Source: Hermetia illucens (taxonomy: Eukaryota > Arthropoda > Insecta > Diptera > Stratiomyidae). Taken from it: a stretch of DNA of 64,000 nt. The notes beneath the pieces were generated by a model that saw nothing but the letters and a program-made list of their open reading frames with translations, was not told the origin of the DNA and ran no database searches. Below are positions 20,801 through 33,110 of the stretch, piece after piece. Where the stretch lies: the NCBI RefSeq assembly GCF_905115235.1, contig NC_051849.1, positions 46,861,017 through 46,925,016 on the forward strand, read 5' to 3'. Every line of letters begins with the position of its first letter. Position 1 is the stretch's first letter. Both the position numbers and the translations under genes were made by a program.

Positions 20801-23800
20801 CAATTTTTACCTATACTTAGTAGGCCGGTACATATGAATTTACAGTATTTTAGAGAAAATATTACATAGTAGGCAATGATAATGTGGATAAGTTTACAGT
20901 ATTTTACACCCTTGAGGGCAGGCCAACGCAACAACGTCGTTGCGGACGCTTTGTCACGTATCTCACTGTGGTCACCGAGGCGCAGAAGGACGGCGCACCG
21001 TTTCAGAGCTTGAGGGCAAACTCCAAATGTAAGTTCAAGGAGTTTCCTATCTTCGGCTCAAACTACTTTGCGAGAATTCAGACAAGGGACCCAGATCATT
21101 CATTCCGGCCAATTTTCGCAAGGCATCAGGACAACGAACCGGTTAGTCACAGGAAAATACTTTTGGCCGTCCATGAACAACTCTTAGGACAGATTGTGCA
21201 TCGCATGCCAAAAGTGTAAGATCAACAACCACGTAAGAAAGGAAGTAGGCGTCTTCCCTCGGTTGACCAAGCACCTCGACATCATTGGCTCTTTGTGAGA
21301 ATCGTACGGATACAAGTATTGTCTCATAATCATCGACAGGTTTACGCGGTGGCCTGAAGCAATACTTCTGACTGATGCTACGACATAATCATGTGCCGAG
21401 ACCGACTGTCAAAAATGAATCTCGCGCTTTTGTGTACCAGCCGTAAACATCATGGACCAAGGAATTCAGGTTGAGTCTAATCTTTTCTCGAAGTTAGACA
21501 AGCTCCTGGGTTTCAAACGTCATAAAACCACTGCGTATTATCCGCAATCCAAATGTTGGAACGTTGGCATCGGGCACTAAAGGCCGCGTTAATGGTTCGC
21601 GACGATCCGTCGTGGTCACAGTCCTTGCCTTTCGTCCTCCTTAGCCTTCGCACAGCCCATCGAGAGTAGCTCACGGCCAGCCCCGCGGAGAGCGTGTGCT
21701 GGATAAGCGCAGGGTTAAGCGACTTCGACATGCTGCGTCTCCTCAGCGAATCGGTTTTGAAACTGCGGCTGGTTACACCTCCCTGACATACGACGCCAGA
21801 GGTTGACACCACCTCGAGACATGCTCGCAGGTCCACATTAGGGTCGGCGCTCCTCGGAGATAGCTGCACCCACCCTATGAGGGCCCCTTTAAGGTGCTAG
21901 GGCAACGGGAGCACTCCTTCAAGCTCGATGTTTTGGGTGGGCCCAAATGGGTCTTCTTGACGAGGTTGGAAGCCTTCGCCGAACCGGGGGACATTCCAAC
22001 AAAGCGTCCGCGGGGCGCCAGGTTCGCCCGGTAACCCCATTGGCGGAGTAGTGGCATATCGGAGGCAAGAACCATCGACTGTATTGCCGGCGTCGAGAAC
22101 ACCTCCGTCGACGCACTGAACTACGACACAGCTAGCACGCGGTCGGCGCGTTGCACTTCCACTTCCTTCTGGTTCCGTTCGCCCTCGAGTGCGGAGGTAT
22201 TCTCCTTCTTTTGTCTTCTTTTCAACTTGTCGAGTGTTTTTAATATCGCGTCCATCAAAAACTCACATTTCAAGGACAACGTGTAAAAAGTGCTAAAAGC
22301 GCTAAGAATCTGACGCTAGTTACATGTGGACACCAACTCCTCTTCAAAACATGAGGAGAACTTATCTCAGCCATCAATGCACTAATACGGAGCAAAGCCG
22401 CTGGGCGTGACAGTCCCCCCGCAAAGTTATTCATCGCTGCCCCTGCAGTTTCTGCGGATCTGCTACTTCCTCAGGTGGGGAAATCCTGGGAATCCGAGAC
22501 CTTTCCCAGAGAGTGGTAGAAGAAAACGATATTTAAGATTAAAAGGAAGAAGAAGAAGAAGAAATGAATAGCGATATATGACGCCGCAAAATGTTACTTG
22601 TTGTACCTAGGTAAAATCGTAGAGGAATTCGAAGTGCAAAGCGAAAAAAGACGAAAGAGACGTAAGTAGAGTTGGACTGAAAAGAAATACCAACAAAACC
22701 AAGGTTCTCAGTCTGACGGGTCATCGCATTCTCCTTATCTACATTAATGGGCAGCATCAAAGTTGGTGGCAAATTTATATATTTAGGAACCACCGCTTCA
22801 ACCTAGTTTTTCACAAAATTGACGAATTAACAGCGCTAGATCCGCTTTGGTTGTCTTGTCTAAAATCTGGGAATGCTGTTATGTCTGCACCAAGTTGAGA
22901 CTGCTTTGTACTAATGTTCCTTCTGTGTTACTATATGGGAGTAGCACATGGAAAGTGACTCCATTGTCACTCAAAAGTTCCAAGCCTTCTGAATACTGCG
23001 CGTATAAGGCCAGTTACCCGTGTATGATCTAATCAAAGGGTGGAAGTGGTAATGGATAGGTGACTATTGCTGGCTACACCATGTAGTGGAACCCACTCTC
23101 CCAAGATGACCACGAAGTGGATTACCTTAAGAGTACTTGGCGCAGAACAGTGGAGAAATAGTGCGGGCATCTCCGGAAGCCCTGAAAAAAGGTGGCGCGT
23201 AGGCGTGGTTATAAACAGCAAAAACACTTTCCAAGCATGAGCGGGCCACTCATCAAAAGCACGCTTGTCCATAAGGAACCGGAGAGACTGTTACCACGGT
23301 AGTGCTCTCGGGTTGGATCCACCGAACCGATCCAGAGATCACCGACGATTAAAAAATCCAATACAACGACAATACGAGTCACACGTTGTTCATCGCCCGC
23401 ATCGTTCCTACAGCTTGACCTGGCTTCCTCCAACTTTTTTTTTGTTTTTCCGGATGAAATGAGACGTGAAAGAGCAGCGTTATAAACCCTGAATCCTGAG
23501 AAGCTTTCCGTATGTCGGCTTCCAGAGGAACTATGAAGTTTGGAAAACCTGCTACCAGCGGTATATTGACGCTTAAGGGGGCTCCTTTGAAGACTATATA
23601 ATCTACTGAAACAAAAGTTTCAATACATTCCTTGTTTTGAGATCAATCTCAATACTTTTGAAATGCACCTTATAGAAAAGTCATGCTTGTATGTTGAACT
23701 TCGGGCACTAGATGAAAATCTAATTTTTTGTCTGTGGTAGCTCACATCATTTCAAGTCTATACTTATGGAAATTTCTTTGCTTTAGTAAATGATTTCTGT

Positions 23801-26800
23801 CCATAAACTCTGTATAAGAAAGAACGATTCTGTTTTCTAAGCTCGTTGCGAAATAACACAAAAATAGAAGTGGATGATAAACGGGTTATTCATATTGAAT
23901 TTATCTCAGTTTTCGTCACTCCTTCAATTCGAGAGTGCCGAATTATATCGAATATCGAATTGAAATGATTTTCTGTGGATATAAACAACTATATGTGAAA
24001 CGGTCTGCCGACCAAAGCTAAATCAGATAAGCTTATGTATTCATTATAAGAAAGAGAAAGTATTTAGCCTTATCCGAGAAGTGTCATAGAAAACGAATTA
24101 CGTCCCCACAGCATGGGGACCTATTTATAACGCGTTGTTGGTTATTGAGTAACTTCATATTCAATTAACGGCAACACATTTTTACCAAAAAGATTTCATT
24201 CATGTATTACCTAAAAACTGTTATGATTGAATCGAAACATCTTCTTTATAGTTTGATGCAGAATTTCGACGTTGGGCTTTACGACGTAACGAAATAACAA
24301 CATTCGATGAATTCGCGAAATTAGTGGAACGCCTGCATCATTTGAACAATATAGAATTCCTCATTTCATATGTAGATCCACGCGATAATGATTTATTACC
24401 GATTAACAACGACGATAATTTCGGTCGAGCCTTAAATATAGCAAAACCTCTACTCAGAGTCATTATACAAAGAAAAGGTATACATTGGCTTGAGAATTTC
24501 AAATCATTTCATATTTTACACATTTTAATAATCTTTTGATCAGGAGACTGTCGCGAAGAAATGTCAGGTTATGGAACGATGAGGCCTAAAAATATTATTA
24601 GTAGCATTTTGGGACAGACGCCAGTTAAAACACGAGGTCCAACGATTTCCAATCCGCATGATTTTAGACAAGTGTCACAAATTATTGATGTTGATATAGT
24701 GCCTGAGACGTGTCGTCGTGTACGATTATTAAAGCATGGGAGTGATAAACCTCTTGGATTTTATATACGGTAAGTTAGTGGAATCGTTTGCCAATTCGGA
24801 AATTATGTGACGATTTTTGGATGAATGAATTTTCTATATTTTGTATGCATGAATTTGTATTTTTTCCAGAGATGGAACTTCAGTGCGCGTGACTTCAAAT
24901 GGGCTTGAGAAGCAGCCTGGTATTTTTATATCACGGTTAGTTCCTGGTGGATTAGCAGAAAGTACTGGTTTACTGGCAGTGAATGATGAAGTACTTGAAG
25001 TTAATGGAATTGAAGTGGCTGGAAAAACTTTGGACCAGGTATGTCTGACGCTGACATTGACATGTTTTAGAAAATACTTTGTACAGATTGAATATATGTA
25101 GAGTAGTCTCTGCTTTCCAAATTTATATTGGCTGGATATCGGGTGGCTTCTTGGGCCGAAAGAATATTTTTATATGTTGGGAACCGTGTGTGCAGTCTTA
25201 GACTGTGGCTTTGTTGCTATTATATTAACTTAAGTCAGACTCTTCTTCTTTCTCTCTCCAAATTCAAAGTAATCTAATCAAGGTCCATGGCTTGGTGAGA
25301 AAGGAAGCAGATGCTATCATCCTTGTCCAGGTGTTCGACGAAATATTCCAGGTTCACTAAATCCATTCCGGTCAAAAGCAGATAAAAACGAAATTCGAAT
25401 TTCTGCACCATAATGATTCAATATGTGATGATGTGGTCAGTACAGGAAGATTCGGCATTAATTCGCGTTCTCGAAGCGCTTTTGGGCATCTCAAAGGTAT
25501 TTCTGGTTGTAGGGTGGACAGCTACTATTGTCGTAAACGTCGTCTTTGTCCTTCCCACAGTAGTATTAAGAGCTTGTAGGATCAAAACTACAAACCGCAG
25601 CGCTAATTGGGCTCCCCAGAGTGACCACTAATACCTACCTAACTTACAGGGAGATCTCAATAATAAACCAGCCTGCTTTTTACCAATCAAGCTTCAGAGG
25701 TATTCTCCGATGGGTCCCAGGATTGTAAAAGCACGCAAATATCCATTTAATTTATCGCACTCAGTACGAAGGCTTTTCTTCAACTGGGAAAGGTTTTAAA
25801 GCCCCTATTTGAGTGCATTGATCACCACTTACTTGAAAATCAAAGCTTGTTTAAAAATCAAAGGTGAAGCGGAAAAAGATGTTAAACAATACAATGAAAT
25901 AATCACTACGGCTGCACAGGTAGCATAACAAGCCGATCAAAAAATACCCCCAAAGGTCACCAAGAACAAGAGTGGCAATACTATCTGCAAATCTGGGCAT
26001 CCACTGCATCAACTGAAAAAAACTGCAGATCACGACTTTCATCATCATCGTCAACGACACTACAATCGGTATCCTGTCTAGGCCTGCTTTAGTAAGGAAC
26101 TGAAGACACCCCGGTTTTACGCGGGGTCTGCTTCATAGACTTCCAGGCAGTCGTAGTATCGCTCATAGATTTCGTCTTTATGTAGGCTACGGAATCGTCT
26201 ATTCTCATTTAGGGGGCCGAAAATTCTTCTCTTGAAAGTGGCCAAGAGTTCGCAATTTTCATTGCTAAGAATCCAGGTCTCCGAGGAATACATAAGGATT
26301 AGTAAGGTCATAGTCTTGTACAGTAAGAGCTTTAACCCTATGGTGAGACATTTCGAGCGAAACAGTTTTTGTAAGCGGAAATAAGCTCTGTTGGCACCCA
26401 ACAATCCTGCGCAAATTTCATCGTCATGTTATCGGTTGTGAAGGTTAGTAAGAGAAATTTTAAACGGTCTCAAAATTGTAGTCTCCTATCTTTATTGTTT
26501 TCGTTTGACCAGTGCAATTCGATGTTGTTCGTTCTTTGGTTTTTGGCGCTGACGTTGCCGCCATGTACTTCGTCTTGCCTTCATTAATGTGCAACTTGAG
26601 ATCTCGCGCAGCCTGCTCGATCTGAATGAAGGTAGAGGGTGCATCTCGGGTCGTTCTTCAGATAATGTCAATATCGTCTGCATTCACATCTGCATCGCGA
26701 ATCACTTTGATGATAGAGCATCCTATCGTCTTAAACGGATGTTGATGTTGAATGGTCTCGAGAGTGATCCTGCTATTTTTATAGGGCCTCGCATATTGAT

Positions 26801-29417
26801 CAGGGTCAGCCTAGTCAGATTTATCAATTTCGTCGGGATACCGAATTCTCTCATAGGCGGCTTTAAAGTCGATGAAAAGATGGTGCAACTGATGGCCATA
26901 TTCCAGCAGTTTTTCCATCGGTTGTCGCACAGAGAAAATCTAATCTGTTGCTGATTTGCCTGGAGTGAAGCCTCTTTGGTATGGGCCAATGATGTTCTGG
27001 GTGTATGGGGCTATCCGACCTAGCAATATAGCGGAGAATATCTTATAGATGGTATTCAGCAACGTGATACCTCTATAATTGCTTCACTGCATGATATCTT
27101 CCTTTTTATGTATGGGATAGATAATGCCTCGTTGCCAATCGCCAGGCATTGATTCGCTGTCCCACACCATAAGTTGATAAATCGCTTGGTGTAATTGGTC
27201 GCCTCCATATTTCACCAATTCGGCTGTGATTCCATCGGCGGCGGTGACGGCTGCTGGCGGCTTATGGTTTTTAAGCCGATGAATTGCACGGGCTGTTTCT
27301 TCCATAGTTGGTGGTGGCAGCATTTGCCCGTCTTCTTCTTGGCGAGACCTCCAACTCGCCGATACTTTGGTTGTCGAGTAGCTCATCAAAGTATTCAACT
27401 CATCGCTTCAATATGCTCATTCTGTTGGAAATCAGATTTCCTTCTTTGTTTCGGCAGGATGAGCATTGAGGTATACGAGGCTTCATTCTGCTGATTTTGA
27501 TTTGTTGGTGCGGTTGCTCCCTGTATTTTTCGAGTTCATAGATCTATTGGTTCTCCGAAGCTTCCTTTCTCGCTGAAGTCGCTTCTCCGCTGGACGGCGG
27601 CATTCTTCCGTTCCGTTACTAGCTTACATTTATCGTCAAACCAGCCGTTCCGTTCCGTTCATAAGCTTTTAGTCATCGAGAATGAGAGAATTAATCTTCT
27701 TGACCTGACAACTGAAGGATTTGTTTTCCCCAAGTCGCCATGTTCACCCCTTTACTCCTTTCCTTTACTACCTACTACCCCCATTAATTCTAAGGTTTGA
27801 AAAGATTTATTGACAGGGGGACCGCTAGTTTCAGTTTGGAATGAACTGCGATGCCTTCGAAGGGAAGCAGATAAACTTCATTTAAGGCATTGTATGCTGT
27901 ACGAATTCAATTTCGTGTGCAGACCAATGGATATTTGTCGAAATTTGAAGGCAATTTACGTCGCCAAAGTGGTAACCGGACGTGCATTTTAGCAGCATGG
28001 AGAAATATGGTTTGAAGTCCAGTCGCACTCTGGAAAGCGCAACAAGCTCGAAAGTGATGCATTGTTAGTGGTATTAAATGAGGAGAATAACTTGAGTTTG
28101 GTTGAATTATCATCCAATTCAATCAGATCCCTGGGTTATTTTGTGAAATTTGATATCCTTCATGAACAAGGAAGGTTTTCTTTTCTATTCAGTCGCTGAG
28201 GATAAAACGTCCATCTCTGATGAATAGAGGTAACATAATATTTCAAAGTCACAATCTAAGACCGAGCTGTTGAATTTATCAGAGAAAAAAGTGGAGTAAG
28301 GTTGGGAGCCTAAATTCGAATTCCCTTGACATTGCTTCTTTAAATTTCTACTTGTTTTTTAAAAACAAAAAATTATGCACAATTTTTTTTAATGTATTAT
28401 ACTTAGTGCAGAAATTGCTCACATATCCCATCAAACGTCTTATTCAAGGTCGCACGACAATCATCTCAGTCTTTTGGCTTTTTCATAAGTGAATGTAGGA
28501 AAATCATTGCGAAGTGATTGGAAAATCAAACGTCTTTGCGTCACTAAGGAGTAATGATGGTCAATATTTGCATTCAATAGAGTAATTCAGCTCTGTAGAC
28601 TTTGCCGCCAATCATTTTATATATTGATTGATAGTCCTAGCAAAATTTCATATTCATTAGCAGCATTTGGAACGAGACGAAATTAGGTTACGGTAGGATT
28701 CGAATTCTGCATAAATATTACACCAAAAAGAAGAAGGGGTGTTTCCTCTAATTATTGCACGGGGCTAACCCCCATTGACGTTTTTCCGAAGAATGGTTGT
28801 TAGCTCGGGCGCACATCTTTAAAAATCCCTGCGTGTTAATTAAGGTTTTGTGTAAAACAAAACCTTATTAAAATCGGTTTACTGTCCATCTGTCCGTCAT
28901 ACCCATTTTTCTCGGAAATGGCTGTAGCGATTCACACTAGATTTGGTTGAAAGCTGGGAACTGTGAACGCTCAATTCTAGATCGAATTTAAAGGTGGGTA
29001 CATGCAAAAGGGAGGTGTACATTTTTTTTCATCAAATATAGTAATGTGAATTTCTTTCTGTTTATTACTTCTTAGTTTTTCTTCACCGATTAGGTTTATA
29101 TATTAGGTGTAAACGCATGATACAATGTCCAAAGCCCGCTTATTGTAAACATGTTTTATGTATTTTAGGTTACGGACATGATGGTGGCAAATAGCTCGAA
29201 TCTCATAATAACCGTTAAACCGGCTAACCAGAGAACGCTAGCATCTCCGCGACGTGGTTCATTCTCCAGAAATAGTCAGTTATCAAGTGGTTCACAACAA
29301 ACTAGTAATACAAATACTTCGGATGAAATTGAACAAGATGATCAAGACGAAATAGTTGATTTGACCGGAGTCACACTTGAGGATTATCCGTCCAAAGATG
29401 GGGTATTACATTTGTAG
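17812..29417 (+). CDS. par-6: Partitioning defective protein 6 (cell polarity)
   Basis: Five exons (17812-17877, 24252-24477, 24544-24769, 24870-25038, 29169-29417) encode 311 residues with matching phases. Par-6 is the adaptor that joins aPKC, Cdc42 and Par-3/Crumbs at the apical cortex. Seen here: a PB1 domain at residues 17-96, with the basic Lys of [14 protein letters not shown] (K20/K22, the aPKC-contacting face) at the exon 1/2 junction and [20 protein letters not shown]; a semi-CRIB near 132-150 ([20 protein letters not shown], the Cdc42-binding part lacking the full CRIB histidines); and a PDZ at about 155-250 with carboxylate loop PLGFYIR (167-173) and [15 protein letters not shown]. 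The tail ends DGVLHL like fly Par-6 but lacks its long Ser/His/Gln-rich insert. A poly(A) signal lies at 29485-29490. Introns 1 (6.4 kb) and 4 (4.1 kb) are full of mobile elements. Confidence 0.96.
17878..18940. other. par-6 intron 1, proximal part
   Basis: I recognise nothing until the LINE family B leader near 18.95 kb. Several short ORFs occur without support. Regulatory elements may lie here but none can be shown. Confidence 0.35.
18950..19700 (+). mobile_element. LINE family B, 5' part (leader to APE-RT linker)
   Basis: It starts with the CTTGTCGTAAAAGGCGACTAA block, which I know as a recurrent leader of insect LINEs. It runs to a linker reading [18 protein letters not shown] and [16 protein letters not shown], which pairs with PPKFNINCLY ... 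KIWLTAESWKQID in the minus-strand copy at 17.0-17.28 kb. At about 19.7 kb the sequence switches abruptly into an LTR-element polymerase. The LINE resumes at about 22.36 kb, so the two pieces are probably one copy split by an insertion. Confidence 0.6.
19700..22130 (+). mobile_element. LTR retrotransposon fossil, Ty3/Gypsy-like pol
   Basis: The parts present in order are reverse transcriptase ([30 protein letters not shown]), RNase H ([36 protein letters not shown]) and integrase core pieces downstream. Gag, protease and the 5' RT are not visible, and no flanking LTR pair was found. The copy is a fossil with several breaks and internal losses, and it is interrupted in the RNase H region by a solo LTR. 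It appears to have landed in a LINE family B copy in par-6 intron 1. Confidence 0.8.
20519..20908. mobile_element. Solo LTR inserted in the Gypsy-like fossil
   Basis: This 390 bp segment begins TGTGATG and ends TTTTACA (TG...CA ends, TGT...ACA) and is flanked by the 4 bp direct repeat CCCT at 20515-20518 and 20909-20912. Inside it, a GGGAGCAGCAA(A)TTGCCTG-type unit is repeated two to three times. Nothing is coded. Its ends and repeat size fit an LTR left after recombination; the family is not assignable. Confidence 0.7.
22360..23200 (+). mobile_element. LINE family B, RT to 3' end
   Basis: Plus-strand frames read [26 protein letters not shown], then [19 protein letters not shown] and STWKVT, followed by a Trp-rich C-terminal region. 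This parallels the minus-strand copy at 15.35-17.29 kb and the plus copy at 62.3-63.1 kb. Together with 18950-19700 it probably forms one interrupted element. Confidence 0.7.
23201..24251. other. par-6 intron 1, distal part
   Basis: AT-rich, with no recognised repeat. It ends with the acceptor CTTTATAG at 24244-24251. Confidence 0.35.
25039..26040. other. par-6 intron 4, proximal part
   Basis: No family recognised. Short ORFs around 25.4-25.6 and 25.85-26.06 kb are unsupported. Confidence 0.35.
26045..27660 (-). mobile_element. LINE family A copy, RT and 3' region
   Basis: Minus-strand frames give the RT N-terminus ([18 protein letters not shown] ... [17 protein letters not shown], 27.4-27.1 kb), the 26.6 kb YADD-region DNA and the C-terminus ([38 protein letters not shown], 26.4-26.1 kb). 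The 3' end shows TCGGTATCCTGTCTAGGCCTGC, matching 48738-48758. Frames are broken and the endonuclease is missing. It lies antisense in par-6 intron 4. Confidence 0.82.
27661..28840. other. par-6 intron 4, middle part
   Basis: No coding or repeat signal I can defend. Confidence 0.35.
28845..29055 (-). repeat. Interspersed repeat, partial copy (orientation opposite to copy 1)
   Basis: Begins AAGGTTTTGTGTAAAACAAAACC, a near-palindromic end. It then follows copy 41938-42790 through the CTGTC.GTC, TTCTCGGAAATGGCTG and GATTTTAAAGG-like blocks to the T8 run. It is truncated after about 210 bp and sits about 110 bp before par-6 exon 5. Confidence 0.6.
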
Positions 29418-29484
29418 GCATGTGTCTTATTTTAATGTTATATTTTATTACTATTATTATTAGATATATATAAAAAAAATCTAA

Positions 29485-29490
29485 AATAAA
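29485..29490 (+). terminator. par-6 poly(A) signal
   Basis: AATAAA lies 68 nt after the stop; another at 29526-29531 may be an alternative. Confidence 0.55.
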
Positions 29491-29549
29491 GAAAAAATTA
29501 TAAATGGTTTTTTTGACCTTAACAAAATAAATCATCACAAAGATAAAAT

Positions 29550-31790
29550 TGTGTAGACCGTAAAATATTTTACATACTTTGATGGAAAAAATATATTTAC
29601 ATATAACTTGATGTGATTGGTAGTTTGTAAGATTCGTAAGAAAGGAAAAATTTACGTCTCGCTAATTTTCAAAATTTGTTACTTTATTAGTTGGGATTAG
29701 TTCGGAAGATTGGAGCATTTTGCTACGAAATCGGCGGTTGCTTTTATAGTTTTTGAGGGAGTGGTGTAAAAACTTTAGGTGCAATTCTGTAATTAAAAAG
29801 AGATGCGAACATTAAAGTTCAAAGTCCCAACTCTTCCAATCGGTTATCATCCTCACCCCCCATCCCCATTCTCAAATGTAACTTTTGGCTTTAACTCATT
29901 CATATGGCTAATCATTTAATAGTAATTTCTTTCATCTATTGATAGCGATGTATGCTAGCAGACCATACAATTCTAGAAAAAAAACTTCTCGTATTTTGGT
30001 AAAAATCTATACTCTTTACATGAAACTCCCTTTCAGGTTGTGTAAAGACTGTAGTGCGAGGTGGATTTTTAAGGGATTTTATTACACGATGGGATGCACT
30101 GGTATCATCTTGGATTTGCCTTTTATATGTAGATGCAGGTGCAATCACCTCAAAAGGGGTCAATTGACTTCGAAATGGGTGCCTGGTTTGAGGTTGTTGA
30201 TTTTACTAGATTTAGTTTGGGAGCTTTTGGTTTCGGGTATGTCAGTAGGCAAAATATAATGTGAATTGTGTGGTAGATACCTGGAAGGCGAAAAGTAAGT
30301 ATTAATTTATAGAAAACTAGCTGAACCCGGCAGACCTTGTTCTGGCTGTGATAAATTGCAAAACTTGTGGATTTTCTTTAGGTACTGACAGAATGAACCA
30401 AACTGATGATACACTTGTCTGTTCACTTCGAACGTACATAGGTGCGAAATTACCATATTTTATAGTATTTCTCACTGCATGCCATTAGCATGCAACAGGT
30501 CAGCATATCAGAAGTTAAAACCTCTGACTACCCCACCAACAACCCATGGTCCTTCTATGAAGTATATAAATTGATCAGGGAACTGATAAGTGTTGCGGCC
30601 GCTTTACAATGCTGCAAATTTATTTGAGAACTTCATGCACTTCATCTATGCTTCAGAAGAAAATGCCGTGCGCTGAACGTCCCTTTCGCTGGCCTTAGAT
30701 CCCGCCACTTCTAAAGTGAAGATCCCAAGCCCGCAGAAAAGCCAGCATCCCATTCGCTTCCGGAATGCCGATAGTAAGGAAAGTTTCCGACTTATCGGCT
30801 CTCTCTTTCACTTGATTGCCTAGCAGCACCCAGATGGAAGTGTTAAGATTCCTTTGGACACCAATTTGTTGCAGAACCTTAGCTCCACTCCACTCTGGAA
30901 ACCAGAGAAAAGATTTTGTGAATGATAACAGCTCAGAGTACCTTTTCAGAGTTAGTCGCCCATCCTCTTATACGTCGTTAAGAGGAGACCAGTAATGGCA
31001 ATTGTTCGATCTTTTTTTTGGTAAAGTTTAGCGATAACACTCAAAGCGAAGCTTCACGCGTTGCAAGAATGCAATCGTTACAGTCAGGAGGAGTGTCCTC
31101 CTAAGCTGTTCGCACCGCACATTACCGTAATCGGATGGATTACGTCCCTCATACAAATTTCATTCATCGGCTTTGATAACCTTGGCTGTAAATGAAAACT
31201 CAGTCATTGTTAGCCGAGTCCTCTTTGGTACCGTTTCGGCTGAACAATTCGGATCGTCAGAGAACCACTGCAACCTTGCAGATGCCCCGGACTAGCCATT
31301 CCTCTCAATTTTAGCACAACGGGGGGGGGGCGTTGTGGTTGCCGGAGTCAGTTTTCCCCCAGCCCGGTTTCTGACAGATGCTTACCCGTGGGTAAGGCTT
31401 TAGATTCAGCAGGTGGCGGCTACTGGACCCTGAGCAGGCTTGCTTCAGGTCCCAATTTGTTTGGAACCAAGACTAGAAAATCTGAGTCTAGATTGAGATT
31501 CTCCATCGATGAACTCATGTTCTATTTGAAAGGATGCATTTTATTTCCGAATTTGTTTTAAAAAGTATTTGGATTCTTGAGTCGCTTCAGTAATATGAGT
31601 TTGAAGTGGCTCTGACAGCTCAGTCGGTCAGTGGTGGGCAATTGACCTTACCAGTGAAATAACACATTCTAGGCATTTCTTGATGAAACTTCAAAGTGCG
31701 ACATTATAAACACAATATAGCCATTATATCAATGAGCACATTTCGACCGACTTTGTAATCGCTTTTATTGTAATTGAATGCTGGTTTATA
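29550..31790. other. Intergenic region after par-6
   Basis: Mostly unassigned. At 30316-30345 there is AACTAGCTGAACCCGGCAGACC, resembling the ACTAGCTGACCCGGCA block that recurs in many insect genomes, so a repeat end is likely nearby. 30.6-31.45 kb is GC-richer and looks like an old element without a readable frame. A G-run lies at 31320-31330. Confidence 0.35.
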
Positions 31791-31799
31791 GGGAGCGAT

Positions 31800-32726
31800 C
31801 CTCAATATTAATCGAACCTATCGTGAGTGTTCAACTTCATCACCTTGTGCCTTGCTCTTCGGGAATTGTAGCAGCTCTTTTGCTCTTTTGAAGCCAACTT
31901 AGTAGCACCAAGAGCGTTTTGCATGGACCGGAAGAGATGGTAATCATTTGGTGCCTGATCCGGACTATACCTTGGGTGCGATAGGACATCCCATCCGAGC
32001 TCCCGTAGCTTCTGGCAGATCATCAAAGATGTGTGAGGCCGAGCGTTGTCCTGGTGGAACACAACACCATTCCTATTGATCAATTCTGGCCGCTTCTGGT
32101 CAATCGCCTGCTTCAGACGGTCGAGTTGCTTACAGTAGAGGACCGAATTGAGGGTGTAGCCATAGTTGAGCAGCTCATGATTGTCGTACGTGATCCATTT
32201 TTCATCACCAGTCACCATCAAAAATGAGTCGAATTCGTTCCGTTTCAGCAATGCATCGCAGGCATTGATTTGGTCCAAGAAATTTTTTTGCGTCAACTCG
32301 TGTGGCACCCAAACATCCGGCTTTTTTGGAATCCAATCTTCTGCAATGGTTCCAAACGGTTTTATGGACTATACCTAGTTTCTGGCCAATCGAGCGAATG
32401 CACACATGCCGGTCTACTTAGATGATTTTGACGATTTTATCGGTTTCTACGACGATTGGTCTACCAGTACGGGGTGTATCTTCGACATCCACTACACCAG
32501 AACGAAATCGATCGAACCAACGCTGTGCTGTGCAAATCGCTACAGTATCGGGCCCATAAACTTCACAAATTTTTTTTCACAACACTGACAAAGAGACACT
32601 TATAGTACACTTTGTCGTCTTCAAATTTCCGTATAGTATGACCCGATGCGATAAGTACAACACCAGATATGGTTTAAGTGTCGCCATCTATTGACAAAAT
32701 ACGACATTTCTTTTTCCCCAACCCAA
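31800..32726 (-). mobile_element. mariner (DD34D, mellifera-like) transposon, broken
   Basis: The minus strand reads RWFDRFRSGVVDVEDTPRTG, SIGQKLGIVHKTVWNH, MVTGDEKWITYDN, VVFHQDNARPHTSLM and SPDQAPNDYHLF. Second and third Asp are 34 residues apart (counted), as in true mariners. The terminal repeat TTGGGTTGGGGAAAAAGAAA is visible at the transposase 5' side, next to TA at 32727-32728. I could not find its partner on the other side near 31.8 kb. The coding region has frameshifts. Confidence 0.85.
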
Positions 32727-32859
32727 TATTTCAACGGGAGATGACCGCCACAATTCTTCGGTGCTGTTAGAAAGGGAGATTTTCTTCTTCCTTCTATGTA
32801 CTCTCTTTACCCTCACCCCTCCTCCGGGGTTCGCGGACAAATCAAACTTTATCAGGATT

Positions 32860-33110
32860 ATATCAAAATACTCTCATTTGAAGCGCCATTACTTTTTAAG
32901 AAGGGATGACTACGGCGAGTTTTCAACGGGCTTTGAGGGAGGAAATTTAGAGCTTCTCAAAGCAAAATTTAACCCTAACGTTTTGACATGAAAATTTGAA
33001 GCGCCATAACTTTTTGAGCTTAATGACGGTCGCAATTTTTTAACGGGGTTATCCTTTCTCTTTAACGTGGTAGGATTGAAAAAATCTTACTATGGCGACA
33101 TAACAAAAAC
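32860..33110 (+). repeat. Two-unit tandem repeat, about 117 bp
   Basis: TTTGAAGCGCCAT(A/T)ACTTTTT starts units at 32878 and 32995. Each continues through a GACGGTCGCAA / GACTACGGCGAG block and a TTTT(A/C)AACGGG block. Divergence between the units suggests age. It abuts the R1-like LINE tail. Confidence 0.5.

Noticed and set aside
24324-25101. Separate small genes on each par-6 exon
   Set aside because: The frames are exons 2-4 of par-6 running into introns; splice sites and phases join them.
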